In this document: positions 1-5,367 of the stretch, piece after piece | Layout: every line of letters starts with the position of its first letter | Position numbering within the stretch: position 1 is the stretch's first letter | DNA from: Prevotellaceae bacterium | GTDB lineage: Bacteria > Bacteroidota > Bacteroidia > Bacteroidales > Bacteroidaceae | Reading direction: 5' to 3' | NCBI GenBank assembly: GCA_021204545.1 | Contig: JAJPZF010000047.1 | Location: forward strand, 1 to 5,415 | Length of the DNA: 5,415 nucleotides | Notes under the pieces: generated by a model | What the model was told of the DNA's origin: nothing | Seen by the model: only the letters and a program-made list of their open reading frames with translations | Databases searched by the model: none | Made by a program: the position numbers and the translations under genes

Positions 1-689
1 TCGAGATGATAAAGCCTGCCTACCAAGCCCCGATAGACCAGCCGACGCTCGAGGCGACGCTACAGCTCTTCGAGCAGCTTATGCAGACGCTCCACCCCTT
101 CATGCCCTTCATCACAGAGGAGATCTACCAGCACATAGCCCCCAGGCAGGCGGGCGAGAGCATAATGACCTCAACGCTCAGGCTCGACGAGCCATCGGAG
201 CGCGACCTTGGCCTCATAGCCCAAGTGGAGCAGGCCAAGCAGGTGATAAGCGGTGTCCGTGCGGTGCGGCAGAGCAAGAGCATCAGTCCCCACGAGCCGC
301 TGCGCCTTGAGGTGGTGGTCGCCTCGCCCGAGGAGAGGCGTGTGACCCGCTGCCCCGCCCTCGGCCCTGTGATAGAGAAGCTGGCTTGCCTCGGGGAGAT
401 TGCCTACGTCCCGCAGAAGGGCGAGGGCAGCCAAGCCTTCCTCGTTGGCACTGACGAGTACGCCGTACCCCTCGGCAGCCTCATAGACCGTGAGGCGGAG
501 AGGCGCAAGGCTCTGGCTGAGATAGAGCGGCTGCAAGGCTTCATGGCGGGCATAAGGAAAAAGCTGGGCAACGAGCGCTTCGTGGAGAACGCCCCCAAGC
601 AGGTGGTGGAGCTTGAGCGCAAGAAGCTCGCCGACGCGGAGAGCAAGATAGCGGTGCTAAGGGAGACGGTCTCCTCGCTCGCCCGTTAG
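1..689 (+). CDS. valS: Valyl-tRNA synthetase, C-terminal part (5' truncated by window edge)
   Basis: This is the end of the class I enzyme that charges tRNA-Val with valine in the cytoplasm. The frame is open to the window edge: a Glu codon (3-5) precedes the first Met, giving E-MIKPAY, which fits the family's conserved YLEMIKPAY segment at the start of the anticodon-binding domain. The Met at position 6 is therefore internal, not a start. About 228 residues are visible of a protein that is usually about 870-950. Residues 1 to about 110 are the helical anticodon-binding domain (HPFMPFITEEIYQHI, then the QAKQVISGVRAVRQ helix). Residues about 160-227 are the charged C-terminal coiled coil (Val_tRNA-synt_C) that contacts the tRNA, with the hallmark KLGNERFVENAPKQVV. 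The catalytic HIGH and KMSKS motifs lie outside the window. The gene ends in TAG just before a hairpin terminator. Isoleucine is mostly ATA (11 of 15 by hand count). The identification is very secure. Confidence 0.96.
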   Translation, partial: EMIKPAYQAPIDQPTLEATLQLFEQLMQTLHPFMPFITEEIYQHIAPRQAGESIMTSTLRLDEPSERDLGLIAQVEQAKQVISGVRAVRQSKSISPHEPLRLEVVVASPEERRVTRCPALGPVIEKLACLGEIAYVPQKGEGSQAFLVGTDEYAVPLGSLIDREAERRKALAEIERLQGFMAGIRKKLGNERFVENAPKQVVELERKKLADAESKIAVLRETVSSLAR

Positions 690-703
690 CCCTTTACTGA
701 CAA

Positions 704-751
704 GGCATAACGGCCCGCCCTACATCAGTGTGGCGGGCCTTATTGTATGCC
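704..751 (+). terminator. Intrinsic terminator downstream of valS
   Basis: A perfect 8-bp stem (GGCCCGCC at 712-719, GGCGGGCC at 732-739) encloses a 12-nt loop and is followed by TTATTGTAT. The flanks GGCATA (704-709) and TATGCC (746-751) can pair as well, extending the structure across a small internal loop. It begins 14 bp after the valS stop codon, which fits a Rho-independent terminator for valS. Confidence 0.8.
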
Positions 752-779
752 CGTGAAGCCCCACGGCTAAGCGTCAAGT

Positions 780-845
780 AACCCCTCGCAAGGGGTTGTC
801 AGGAACCCCTCGCAAGGGGTTCGGTTGAACCCCTCGCAAGGGGTA
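780..845. repeat. Three palindromic hairpin repeats with exact 24-bp period
   Basis: Three tandem copies of the 18-bp palindrome AACCCCTCGCAAGGGGTT start at 780, 804 and 828. Each can fold as a 7-bp stem (AACCCCT/AGGGGTT) with a CGCA loop. The third copy has lost its last base (TA instead of TT). The 6-bp spacers GTCAGG and CGGTTG are unrelated to each other, so selection or copying seems to act on the palindrome. CCCCTC-like boxes continue more weakly at about 852-857 and 875-880, each followed by TTATAC, so the array may extend to about 890 in degraded form. It lies in an intergenic region and resembles a REP-type element. The function is unknown. Confidence 0.85.
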
Positions 846-865
846 CCTTCACGCCTCTTATACAG
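833..865. repeat. Direct repeat copy A, left of the LRR fragment
   Basis: This stretch runs from CTCGCAAGGGG through TCACGCC to CTTATACAG. It matches 1320-1351 in order and orientation, apart from a one-base indel and a few substitutions. It overlaps the third palindrome of the array. A shorter related piece (CCCCTCTTATACCA) follows at 875-888. Copies A and B bracket the leucine-rich-repeat fragment. Whether they are cassette boundaries or only members of a local repeat family cannot be decided from one locus. Confidence 0.6.
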
Positions 866-900
866 GGACCACGGCCCCTCTTATACCATCATTACGAAAA

Positions 901-913
901 GCCCCGAAGGGGC
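901..913. repeat. Short GC hairpin, GCCCC-GAA-GGGGC
   Basis: A perfect 5-bp inverted repeat with a GAA loop. It belongs to the same style of CCCC/GGGG hairpin as the array at 780-845 and the element at 949-963. No T-tract follows on the plus strand. On the minus strand the stem is followed by TTTTCG, so it could act as a weak minus-strand terminator, possibly for transcription reading through the LRR fragment. Confidence 0.45.
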
Positions 914-948
914 ATAACAAGCGTAGCCGCAGCCGTTTGCCATAGTTG

Positions 949-963
949 AACCCCTTCGGGGTT
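949..963. repeat. Short GC hairpin, AACCCC-TTC-GGGGTT
   Basis: A perfect 6-bp inverted repeat with a 3-nt loop, sharing the AACCCC...GGGGTT arms with the 24-bp-period array but with a different loop (TTC instead of TCGCAA). It sits about 25 bp beyond the stop codon of the minus-strand LRR fragment. There is no T-tract on either side, so it looks like another member of the local palindrome family rather than a terminator. Confidence 0.5.
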
Positions 964-987
964 AACCTTAGCCACCTTGTACGAGCG

Positions 988-1332
988 TCACGCCCCTTCC
1001 CTTATCTTTCTGAAGCTGCTCCACCCCGTGGCAGAGGCGTAAGCGTCCTCCGAGCCTGCGGGCACTATGAGCGTGCAGGCACTCTTGTCCACGTTGCTGA
1101 ACGCATTGGACGAGCACGAAGGCGGGGTTTCGCTGAGCGAGGTTACGGAGGTAAGCCCGCTGCAGTCCTCGAACGCATAGCTTCCTATGCTTTTCACGGA
1201 GCTGGGGATAGTCACGGAGGTAATATCCTTGTTATAGCCGAGGTGTATGCTTGTCACTGTGTAGCTGCCGGAGTAGTAGCTATCATTAGCGTCCTCATAG
1301 TCTATAGACGAGGGGATCACTCGCAAGGGCAT
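988..1332 (-). pseudogene. BspA-like leucine-rich-repeat (LRR_5) fragment
   Basis: This 114-codon frame starts at the first ATG (1332). The frame is open further upstream to a TTG at 1380. It encodes a clear LRR_5 unit of the Treponema/Bacteroides BspA type: TIPSSVKSIGSYAFEDCSGL at about residues 41-60, then the characteristic closing unit CTLIVPAGSEDAYASATGWS at about 86-105, ending SFRKI. In full-length relatives this type of domain is secreted and carries many more repeats. Here there is no signal peptide, only about one and a half repeats, no C-terminal sorting domain, and no homology upstream (a tRNA lies there) or downstream. Isoleucine codons (5 of 8 ATA) match the housekeeping genes, so it looks native. 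The start codon lies inside the right-hand flanking repeat. It is best read as a gene remnant or LRR cassette. A small intracellular LRR protein is possible but unsupported, as no promoter was seen. Confidence 0.65.
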
Positions 1333-1351
1333 CGTCACGCCCCTTATACAG
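1320..1351. repeat. Direct repeat copy B, right of the LRR fragment
   Basis: This copy runs from CTCGCAAGGGC through TCACGCC to CTTATACAG. It aligns with 833-865 with one indel and several substitutions, and keeps the CTCGCAAGGG and CTTATACAG ends exactly. Upstream bases GGGGATCA (1312-1319) look like a decayed left arm of the palindrome found at 780-845. A partial third relative, CGTCACGCCCCTT, occurs at 987-999, spanning the 3' end of the LRR frame. Confidence 0.6.
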
Positions 1352-1360
1352 TCGTGACGC

Positions 1361-1380
1361 TTGCCGTTACTGGACGGCAA
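1361..1380. repeat. 7-bp hairpin TTGCCGT/ACGGCAA
   Basis: A perfect inverted repeat with a 6-nt loop, lying directly next to the larger hairpin at 1382-1411. Together they form a double hairpin on the 3' side of the minus-strand tRNA and may help end or process that transcript. No U-rich tail follows. Confidence 0.35.
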
Positions 1381-1381
1381 A

Positions 1382-1411
1382 GGCGGAAGCCCCTAAGTGG
1401 GGACTTCCGCC
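1382..1411 (-). terminator. Candidate terminator or 3' hairpin for tRNA-Leu
   Basis: GGCGGAAG CCCC (1382-1393) pairs with GGGG A CTTCCGCC (1399-1411), giving a 12-bp stem with one bulged A and a 5-nt loop. It starts 16 bp beyond the 3' end of the tRNA. The tail on the minus strand is only TTT before GCCG, so it is weaker than the other terminators in the window. Confidence 0.55.
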
Positions 1412-1427
1412 CTTATGCCTCCTTGGG

Positions 1428-1509
1428 TACGCCTGATAAGACTCGAACTTACACGCCTCTCGGCACCAGATCCTAAGTCTGGCGTGTCTACCAATTCCAC
1501 CACAGGCGC
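1428..1509 (-). tRNA. tRNA-Leu, anticodon UAG
   Basis: On the minus strand the acceptor arm GCGCCTG (5' end at 1509) pairs with CAGGCGT (1435-1429), with A at 1428 as discriminator. The D arm is GTG-AATTGGTAGA-CAC. The anticodon arm is CCAGA-CTTAGGA-TCTGG, giving anticodon TAG, which reads CUA and other CUN leucine codons. A long variable arm (GCC-GAGA-GGC) marks a class II tRNA and supports Leu. The T arm is GTAAG-TTCGAGT-CTTAT. The acceptor ends in a G1-U72 wobble instead of the usual Watson-Crick pair, and CCA is not encoded (CCC follows), so the CCA must be added by the nucleotidyltransferase. The length is 82 nt without CCA. Confidence 0.95.
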
Positions 1510-1522
1510 AGGGCAACGGGCG

Positions 1523-1553
1523 CGAAGGTAAGGCATTACTTGCAGAAGAGCAA
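1523..1553 (-). promoter_or_regulatory. Likely Bacteroidota-type promoter for tRNA-Leu
   Basis: On the minus strand TTG (1553-1551) is followed after 20 bp by TACCTTCG (1530-1523), one mismatch from the TAnnTTTG -7 consensus of the Bacteroidota primary sigma factor. The predicted start lies a few bases downstream, just before the tRNA 5' end at 1509. The TTG lies in a small inverted repeat (CTTGC/GCAAG at 1539-1554). Confidence 0.5.
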
Positions 1554-1565
1554 GGGCGTGGCGGG

Positions 1566-2372
1566 CTATTCTCCTGCTTGCCTCTCGCGGTGTATCTGCT
1601 CGAAGTCCTTGTCTCGAAGCACGAAGCTGTTCGTGAGGTACTTTGCCCTGACCACGGGGTTCGAGGAGAGCTCTTGCGGCGTGCCATGGAAGAGCACCTG
1701 CCCCTCGAAGAGCATGTAGGCTCGGTCCGTTATGCAGAGCGTGTCCTCCACGTTGTGGTCAGTGATGAGCACGCCGATGTTGCGCTGCTTGAGCTTCCAG
1801 ACAATATATTGTATGTCCTCGACGGCTATGGGGTCGACACCTGCGAAAGGCTCGTCGAGCATTATGAACTTGGGGCTTATGGCGAGGCAGCGGGCTATCT
1901 CTGTGCGCCTTCTCTCCCCGCCCGAGCACTGGTCGCCGAGGTTCTTGCGTATCTTCTGCAGGTTGAACTCGTCGAGCAGCGACTCCATCTTCCACTGGCG
2001 GTACTCCTCTTCCGTGCCGCTGAAGTCCGCGGGCTTGTGCGTCATCTCCAGCACGCAGGCAAGGTTGTCCTCCACGGTCATCTTGCGGAAGACGGAAGGC
2101 TCCTGCGCCAGGTAGCCTATGCCGAGGCGGGCGCGCTGGTAGACGGGCAGCTTCGTTATCTCCCTGCCGCCGAGGAAGATATGCCCCTCGTTGGGGATGA
2201 CCAGCCCCGTCGTCATGTAGAAGGACGTTGTCTTGCCCGCTCCGTTGGGTCCGAGCAGCCCGACGATCTCTCCCTGCGTCACTTCGAAGGTGACGTTGTT
2301 GACGACCGTGCGCTTGCCGTATATCTTCTTCAAGCCCTCGCTCCTGAGTGTTATCCTCTCTTCCTGCTGCAT
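1566..2372 (-). CDS. lptB: Lipopolysaccharide export ABC transporter ATP-binding protein LptB
   Basis: This 268-residue ABC ATPase has every motif intact: Walker A GPNGAGKT (41-48), Q-loop GYLAQEPSVF (Q90), signature CSGGERRR (149-156), Walker B FIMLDEPFAGVDP (E174 catalytic) and the switch His in LITDHNVED (H206). The combination of LAQEPSVFRKMTVEDN, FAGVDPIAVEDIQ and DHNVEDTL is the LptB subgroup pattern, not that of a generic transporter. LptB powers the LptFG complex at the inner membrane, moving LPS across the periplasm via LptC/A/D. The protein is about 25 residues longer than the E. coli form, with an extra charged tail (FVLRDKDFEQIHRERQAGE), as is usual in the phylum as far as I recall. 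The ATG at 2372 is chosen because homology starts at once (ITLRSEGLKKIYG) and a -7-like box lies just upstream. No lpt partner gene is adjacent. Isoleucine is 12 of 18 ATA, like valS. Confidence 0.95.
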   Translation of the reverse strand: MQQEERITLRSEGLKKIYGKRTVVNNVTFEVTQGEIVGLLGPNGAGKTTSFYMTTGLVIPNEGHIFLGGREITKLPVYQRARLGIGYLAQEPSVFRKMTVEDNLACVLEMTHKPADFSGTEEEYRQWKMESLLDEFNLQKIRKNLGDQCSGGERRRTEIARCLAISPKFIMLDEPFAGVDPIAVEDIQYIVWKLKQRNIGVLITDHNVEDTLCITDRAYMLFEGQVLFHGTPQELSSNPVVRAKYLTNSFVLRDKDFEQIHRERQAGE

Positions 2373-2379
2373 AACGCCG

Positions 2380-2387
2380 CGAAGTTA
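2380..2387 (-). promoter_or_regulatory. Candidate -7 box immediately upstream of lptB
   Basis: TAACTTCG on the minus strand matches TAnnTTTG at all but one position and is the same variant (TAnnTTCG, followed by CG) as the tRNA-Leu promoter. Only 7 bp separate it from the lptB ATG, which would give a leaderless or nearly leaderless mRNA. No convincing TTTG -33 element sits 19-21 bp upstream, so this is tentative. Confidence 0.4.
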
Positions 2388-2433
2388 CTAAAATAATCAA
2401 GATACCCGGCCTCCCGCCCCTCGCCTGCGGGCA

Positions 2434-2470
2434 TAAACAAAGCCAGCCGCGGCATCACGCCGCGGCTGGC
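2434..2470 (-). terminator. Strong intrinsic terminator of the secreted-protein unit
   Basis: GCCAGCCGCGGC (2442-2453) pairs perfectly with GCCGCGGCTGGC (2459-2470), a 12-bp stem with a 5-nt loop. On the minus strand it is followed by TTTGTTTAT. It lies 25 bp past the stop codon of the 52-residue gene and so ends the transcript carrying the large secreted protein and the small protein. It also separates that unit from lptB. Confidence 0.88.
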
Positions 2471-2495
2471 CCTGAAGTATCTATCAAATTATGAA

Positions 2496-2654
2496 CTACT
2501 CTCCCCAGAAGGAGGAGCCGTCGTTCCAACAGTTATATCCCTTGTCAAGGCAGTTGTAGTCGCCGCTTGCGCCAGTCTCTACAGCGGACAGGGAGACCAT
2601 CTGCTCCGTCTCGGTCTCAATGACCTCCACGGAAGGCTTCGTGTATGTCTTCAT
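2496..2654 (-). CDS. Small (52-residue) Bacteroidales hypothetical protein
   Basis: This short frame runs from ATG (2654) to TAG (2496-2498). It begins MKTYTKPSVEVIETETEQMV and ends GDYNCLDKGYNCWND then GSSFWGE. It resembles a style of short Bacteroidales proteins I recall only from memory: an MKK/MKTYxxPxxxVVExExEQM start, a variable middle, and an acidic end with an aromatic FW or W-D/E motif. I know of no assigned function. There is no signal peptide or membrane segment. It has two cysteines spaced CLDKGYNC and five aromatic residues in the last third. Its start is 22 bp below the stop codon of the large secreted-protein gene, in another frame, and a strong terminator follows, so the two are probably co-transcribed. 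The leader is A/T-rich with no Shine-Dalgarno, as is normal here. It could be a substrate or precursor peptide or a regulator. That is open. Confidence 0.75.
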   Translation of the reverse strand: MKTYTKPSVEVIETETEQMVSLSAVETGASGDYNCLDKGYNCWNDGSSFWGE

Positions 2655-2676
2655 TGTCTTATCGTTTTAATGGTTA

Positions 2677-5307
2677 TTACTTGATGACCACCTTCTTGCC
2701 GTTCACAATGTAGATGCCCTTCCGCGTCTGGCTTACCTTGCGCCCGGAGAGGTCGTAGATAGCCTCGCTGCCTTCGGTCACGTCTGCCTCAACGCCAGTG
2801 ATGGCGGTCGTCTTGCCGTCGGGGAAGAGGAAGATGACTGCCGGTGCAGCTGCAGTCTCGCTTGCGGTAAGGTAGCAGTGGTTTGCCCCGATAGTGATAG
2901 GCTCGTCGTCCGTCACGATGTAGAATGCCAAGCCGTTGTCGGTCTGGTTCTGAAGTACGTAGCTGCCCGTCGGCACCTCAGTGCTGATGTATGTGCCAGT
3001 AAGCCAGCCAGCCTCAGGAACTGTGTAAGTGATCCCGTCGGTGCTGTCGTAACTGCGATACACGCCTGTGGTGACTGCGAAGGTGTAAGTGCCAGTCGTC
3101 TCACCGCCCACGATGTACGGGGTGTTAGCCTCAAGGCTCGTGACATCTTCGAGGCTAAGTATGTCGCCCTTTTCGTAAGCCTCAGTGGAGTAGAACGTCA
3201 GCCCGTCTGTCTCGTCTTCAGTCGGCACGAACGGCAGCGCCAGCGTGCCATACTCAGCCTCCAGCGTCCAGTCAATCGTGCCTGAAGCCTCGGCAAGGCT
3301 GAGGTCGCTGCAGTCGTTGGTCGTGTAGACGGATGCCCCGTCACTGGTAAGTCCCAAGTTAGTGTTCACATTCCTGTTGACCAGGTTCCATGCGCCCTCC
3401 GTGTCGGTTGGCTTAACCACGATGGTAAGAGCATTCGTTTCAGTTGTGGTTGCGCGGATGCCGTAGGCATTAGAAGTGCCTGCGCAGAGGTAGTGCGTCG
3501 TGCCGTCCTCGTCGTCGAAGCTTATCGTGTAGCCGTTCGTAATGCCATCTACTGGCGTGAAGGTGAACGCCTGCCCTGCGATGTTGGCGTTAGGCGCGGT
3601 GGCGAACTGGAAGGCGTAAGAACCTTCAGTCTGTTCCGCATAATAGAGGAACTCAAGGGCGTTGCCCGTCACGTTAGTATTCTCGGTCTCCATGATGATG
3701 TTGAACGCCTGCCCTTCGGCGGGAGCGTTAAGCACAGCGGCACTGGCGGCTGCCTCTTGCATTACCGCGATAGCGGCATAGTATTCAGCGCCCGTGTACC
3801 CATTCTGGTTATTCGTGTCATCTGCCATTGTCTGGGCTTTCTCTACTGCTGTTTTGAGGGCGGCGACGAGGTCTGTGTTATACTGGAAGGCTTTCTCGCC
3901 GATGTTGGCGGTAGGAACAGCTACCTCTTCGAGAGCCGCTTTCACGTCGTCAATATCTGATGTAGCCTCTTCGACCTTATAGAGCTGGAAGGCGTCTAAG
4001 CAGCACTTGTTTTCTGCCAGCACGATGCCCACATAGCTTGAGGAGGCTGTGAAGACACAAGTGGTGCGCGACCAGTCGTCAGTGCCGTCGTCGGGAACAA
4101 GGTAGCAGATGACAGCGTCCTCGGTGGCAATGGTGGTCTCGTCAGTCATGTTGAGGAGGGCGCATCTGTCAGCGTCGTCCTCGCTAACGTCTGTGCCTTT
4201 CGTGTGGCAGACGAACAGGTAAGTAGCGCCTTCCTCAACAGCGACAGTCTGCTCGAGAGTATACTGTGAGGTCTCGTCGTGATAGACGTGTATGGCGGAG
4301 TAGTCGATATACGCCCCATTGTTCCAGCCTCCCTCAGCCCAATAATGGTCGTCGAGAAGCAGGGAATAGGGAGTGCCGGCGAATGCGTCAGTGCCGTCTC
4401 CGGTCTGCCAGCCGTAGGAGTAGTCAGTGAGCTCGAAGCCTCCGTTCACGACAAGGTTGTCGCCGTCGGTGATCTTATAATATTTACCATCGGCCGAAAC
4501 CACGTCTTCCTCGGAGAACTCGTTGTCGTCAGTCCTTGTAAGCAGCTCTATTTTAGAGGTGGCTTCCTTGACCTCGTCGGCAGTGGCTAACTGCTTATTG
4601 TACACCTCAACAGCGGCAGTAAAGACCTCGGCATCGGTGTCAAAGCCTGCGTCGACATAGGCTTGCAAGGCAGCGTCGAGAAGCGGGCGGACTTCGTTAG
4701 CCTCGTTGTAGGTCGTCAAGTTGGCAATATAAGTCTGATACTCTCCTGGAGAAGAGCTGCTCGTGGAAGAATGGATGAGCGCCCAGTAGCCGGAAGCATC
4801 CGTAGGCTCGCTTTCGCTCGGCACGACGAGATTTTCTTCTGATGCAGTCATATAGTAAGTTGTGCCATCGATATCCCCACCGATGGTGTAGGCATAGTCG
4901 TATCCCTCCACGCCCTCTTCTACTGCAGTGAAGGAGTACTTCGCTTTAGGAGATGAACCTCCATTCAGGATAAACCCATCCTTGTCTTCATTAAGGTATA
5001 AATAATGACCTACCCCGGCTTCATAGACAGATTGATCACTGAGATGATACCTAAAGATAAAGGCATCCTCATCATTCGACGCAAGAACTGCAACATAATC
5101 ACCGTCATTTGCAATGAACTTCCCAGCGCCGATATTGTAAATGCAGTAGTCAACATTAGAACCGGTAGTCGCTATTGAGGTGAATTCGGGAGTAGGAGCT
5201 TCAGGGATAGTCCAAGAGGTAGTCCCCTCGTCGGCGCACACAGGCAAGGCGAGCGCGAGGCAAGCCGTTGCCGCAATCATAATAGATAAGCTTTTCTTCA
5301 TAATCAT
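2677..5307 (-). CDS. Large secreted multidomain protein with Bacteroidota C-terminal sorting-like tail
   Basis: This is an 876-residue exported protein. Residues 1-25 are a Sec signal peptide (KK, hydrophobic core, PVCA/DE cleavage). ATG 5301 (MKKSLS) is an alternative start two codons in. About 48-180 is a beta-rich module with GAGKFI and GHYLYLNED, resembling a beta-trefoil. About 190-257 is helical (FIVAR-like). About 285-445 opens with VVNGGFE and ends LDAFQLYKV, the pattern of a jelly-roll carbohydrate-binding-type module. About 449-527 is a second helical segment. About 533-675 is a second beta module partly duplicating the first (DGTTYYM against DGTTHYL; PTDASGYWALI against PTDTEGAWNLV). 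About 680-830 is a beta domain common in Bacteroidales surface proteins (GTLALPF, NTPYIVGG, GSYVLQ). Residues 848-876 are a tail like the type IX secretion sorting signal (YDLSGRKV, GIYIVNGKKVVIK). No catalytic motif was recognised, so a binding or adhesin role is inferred. The composition is acidic, and ATA is rare (about 5 of 45 Ile), unlike valS and lptB. Confidence 0.9.
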   Translation of the reverse strand: MIMKKSLSIMIAATACLALALPVCADEGTTSWTIPEAPTPEFTSIATTGSNVDYCIYNIGAGKFIANDGDYVAVLASNDEDAFIFRYHLSDQSVYEAGVGHYLYLNEDKDGFILNGGSSPKAKYSFTAVEEGVEGYDYAYTIGGDIDGTTYYMTASEENLVVPSESEPTDASGYWALIHSSTSSSSPGEYQTYIANLTTYNEANEVRPLLDAALQAYVDAGFDTDAEVFTAAVEVYNKQLATADEVKEATSKIELLTRTDDNEFSEEDVVSADGKYYKITDGDNLVVNGGFELTDYSYGWQTGDGTDAFAGTPYSLLLDDHYWAEGGWNNGAYIDYSAIHVYHDETSQYTLEQTVAVEEGATYLFVCHTKGTDVSEDDADRCALLNMTDETTIATEDAVICYLVPDDGTDDWSRTTCVFTASSSYVGIVLAENKCCLDAFQLYKVEEATSDIDDVKAALEEVAVPTANIGEKAFQYNTDLVAALKTAVEKAQTMADDTNNQNGYTGAEYYAAIAVMQEAAASAAVLNAPAEGQAFNIIMETENTNVTGNALEFLYYAEQTEGSYAFQFATAPNANIAGQAFTFTPVDGITNGYTISFDDEDGTTHYLCAGTSNAYGIRATTTETNALTIVVKPTDTEGAWNLVNRNVNTNLGLTSDGASVYTTNDCSDLSLAEASGTIDWTLEAEYGTLALPFVPTEDETDGLTFYSTEAYEKGDILSLEDVTSLEANTPYIVGGETTGTYTFAVTTGVYRSYDSTDGITYTVPEAGWLTGTYISTEVPTGSYVLQNQTDNGLAFYIVTDDEPITIGANHCYLTASETAAAPAVIFLFPDGKTTAITGVEADVTEGSEAIYDLSGRKVSQTRKGIYIVNGKKVVIK

Positions 5308-5356
5308 AACAGATAAATCGGTTAGTAAATTAAGTGCAGACTTTTATTTTTGGGTG

Positions 5357-5364
5357 CAAAGTTA
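5357..5364 (-). promoter_or_regulatory. Promoter -7 box for the secreted-protein unit
   Basis: TAACTTTG on the minus strand is a perfect TAnnTTTG, followed by the CACC often seen after this box in Bacteroidales. It predicts a start around 5350-5353 and a 5' leader of about 45 nt, A/T-rich and without Shine-Dalgarno. The expected -33 TTTG, about 19-21 bp upstream, would fall at about 5384-5388, inside the G tract, where no such element exists. TTG is present only directly next to the box (5367-5365). Confidence 0.75.
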
Positions 5365-5367
5365 CAA

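Noticed and set aside
171..646. Minus-strand frames inside valS
   Set aside because: They lie entirely within the conserved valS reading frame and have no recognisable domain.
780..845. CRISPR array
   Set aside because: The repeats are 18 bp and fully palindromic with 6-bp spacers, far shorter than CRISPR spacers, and no cas gene is nearby.
946..1476. 176-residue plus-strand open frame
   Set aside because: It runs antisense over the LRR fragment and through the tRNA-Leu gene, ending in the TPDKTRTYTPLGT string that tRNA genes commonly yield when translated. It shows no family pattern of its own.
1578..2400. Long open frames overlapping lptB on both strands
   Set aside because: They are byproducts of GC-rich coding bias. 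The lptB frame alone carries a full set of ABC ATPase motifs, and the others show low-complexity Arg/Ala/Val-rich translations.
2496..2679. 52-residue frame as a frameshifted tail of the large protein
   Set aside because: The large protein already ends in an intact sorting-type tail, and the small frame has its own ATG and a family-like N-terminus 22 bp downstream in a different frame.
5230..5307. Lipoprotein signal peptide in the 876-residue protein
   Set aside because: The cysteine near the cleavage site is preceded by Leu-Pro-Val, which does not fit a lipobox (small residue required at -1). An ordinary Sec signal peptide fits better.
5308..5356. Riboswitch or structured leader upstream of the secreted-protein gene
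   Set aside because: The leader of about 45 nt is A/T-rich and too short, with no stable stem visible.
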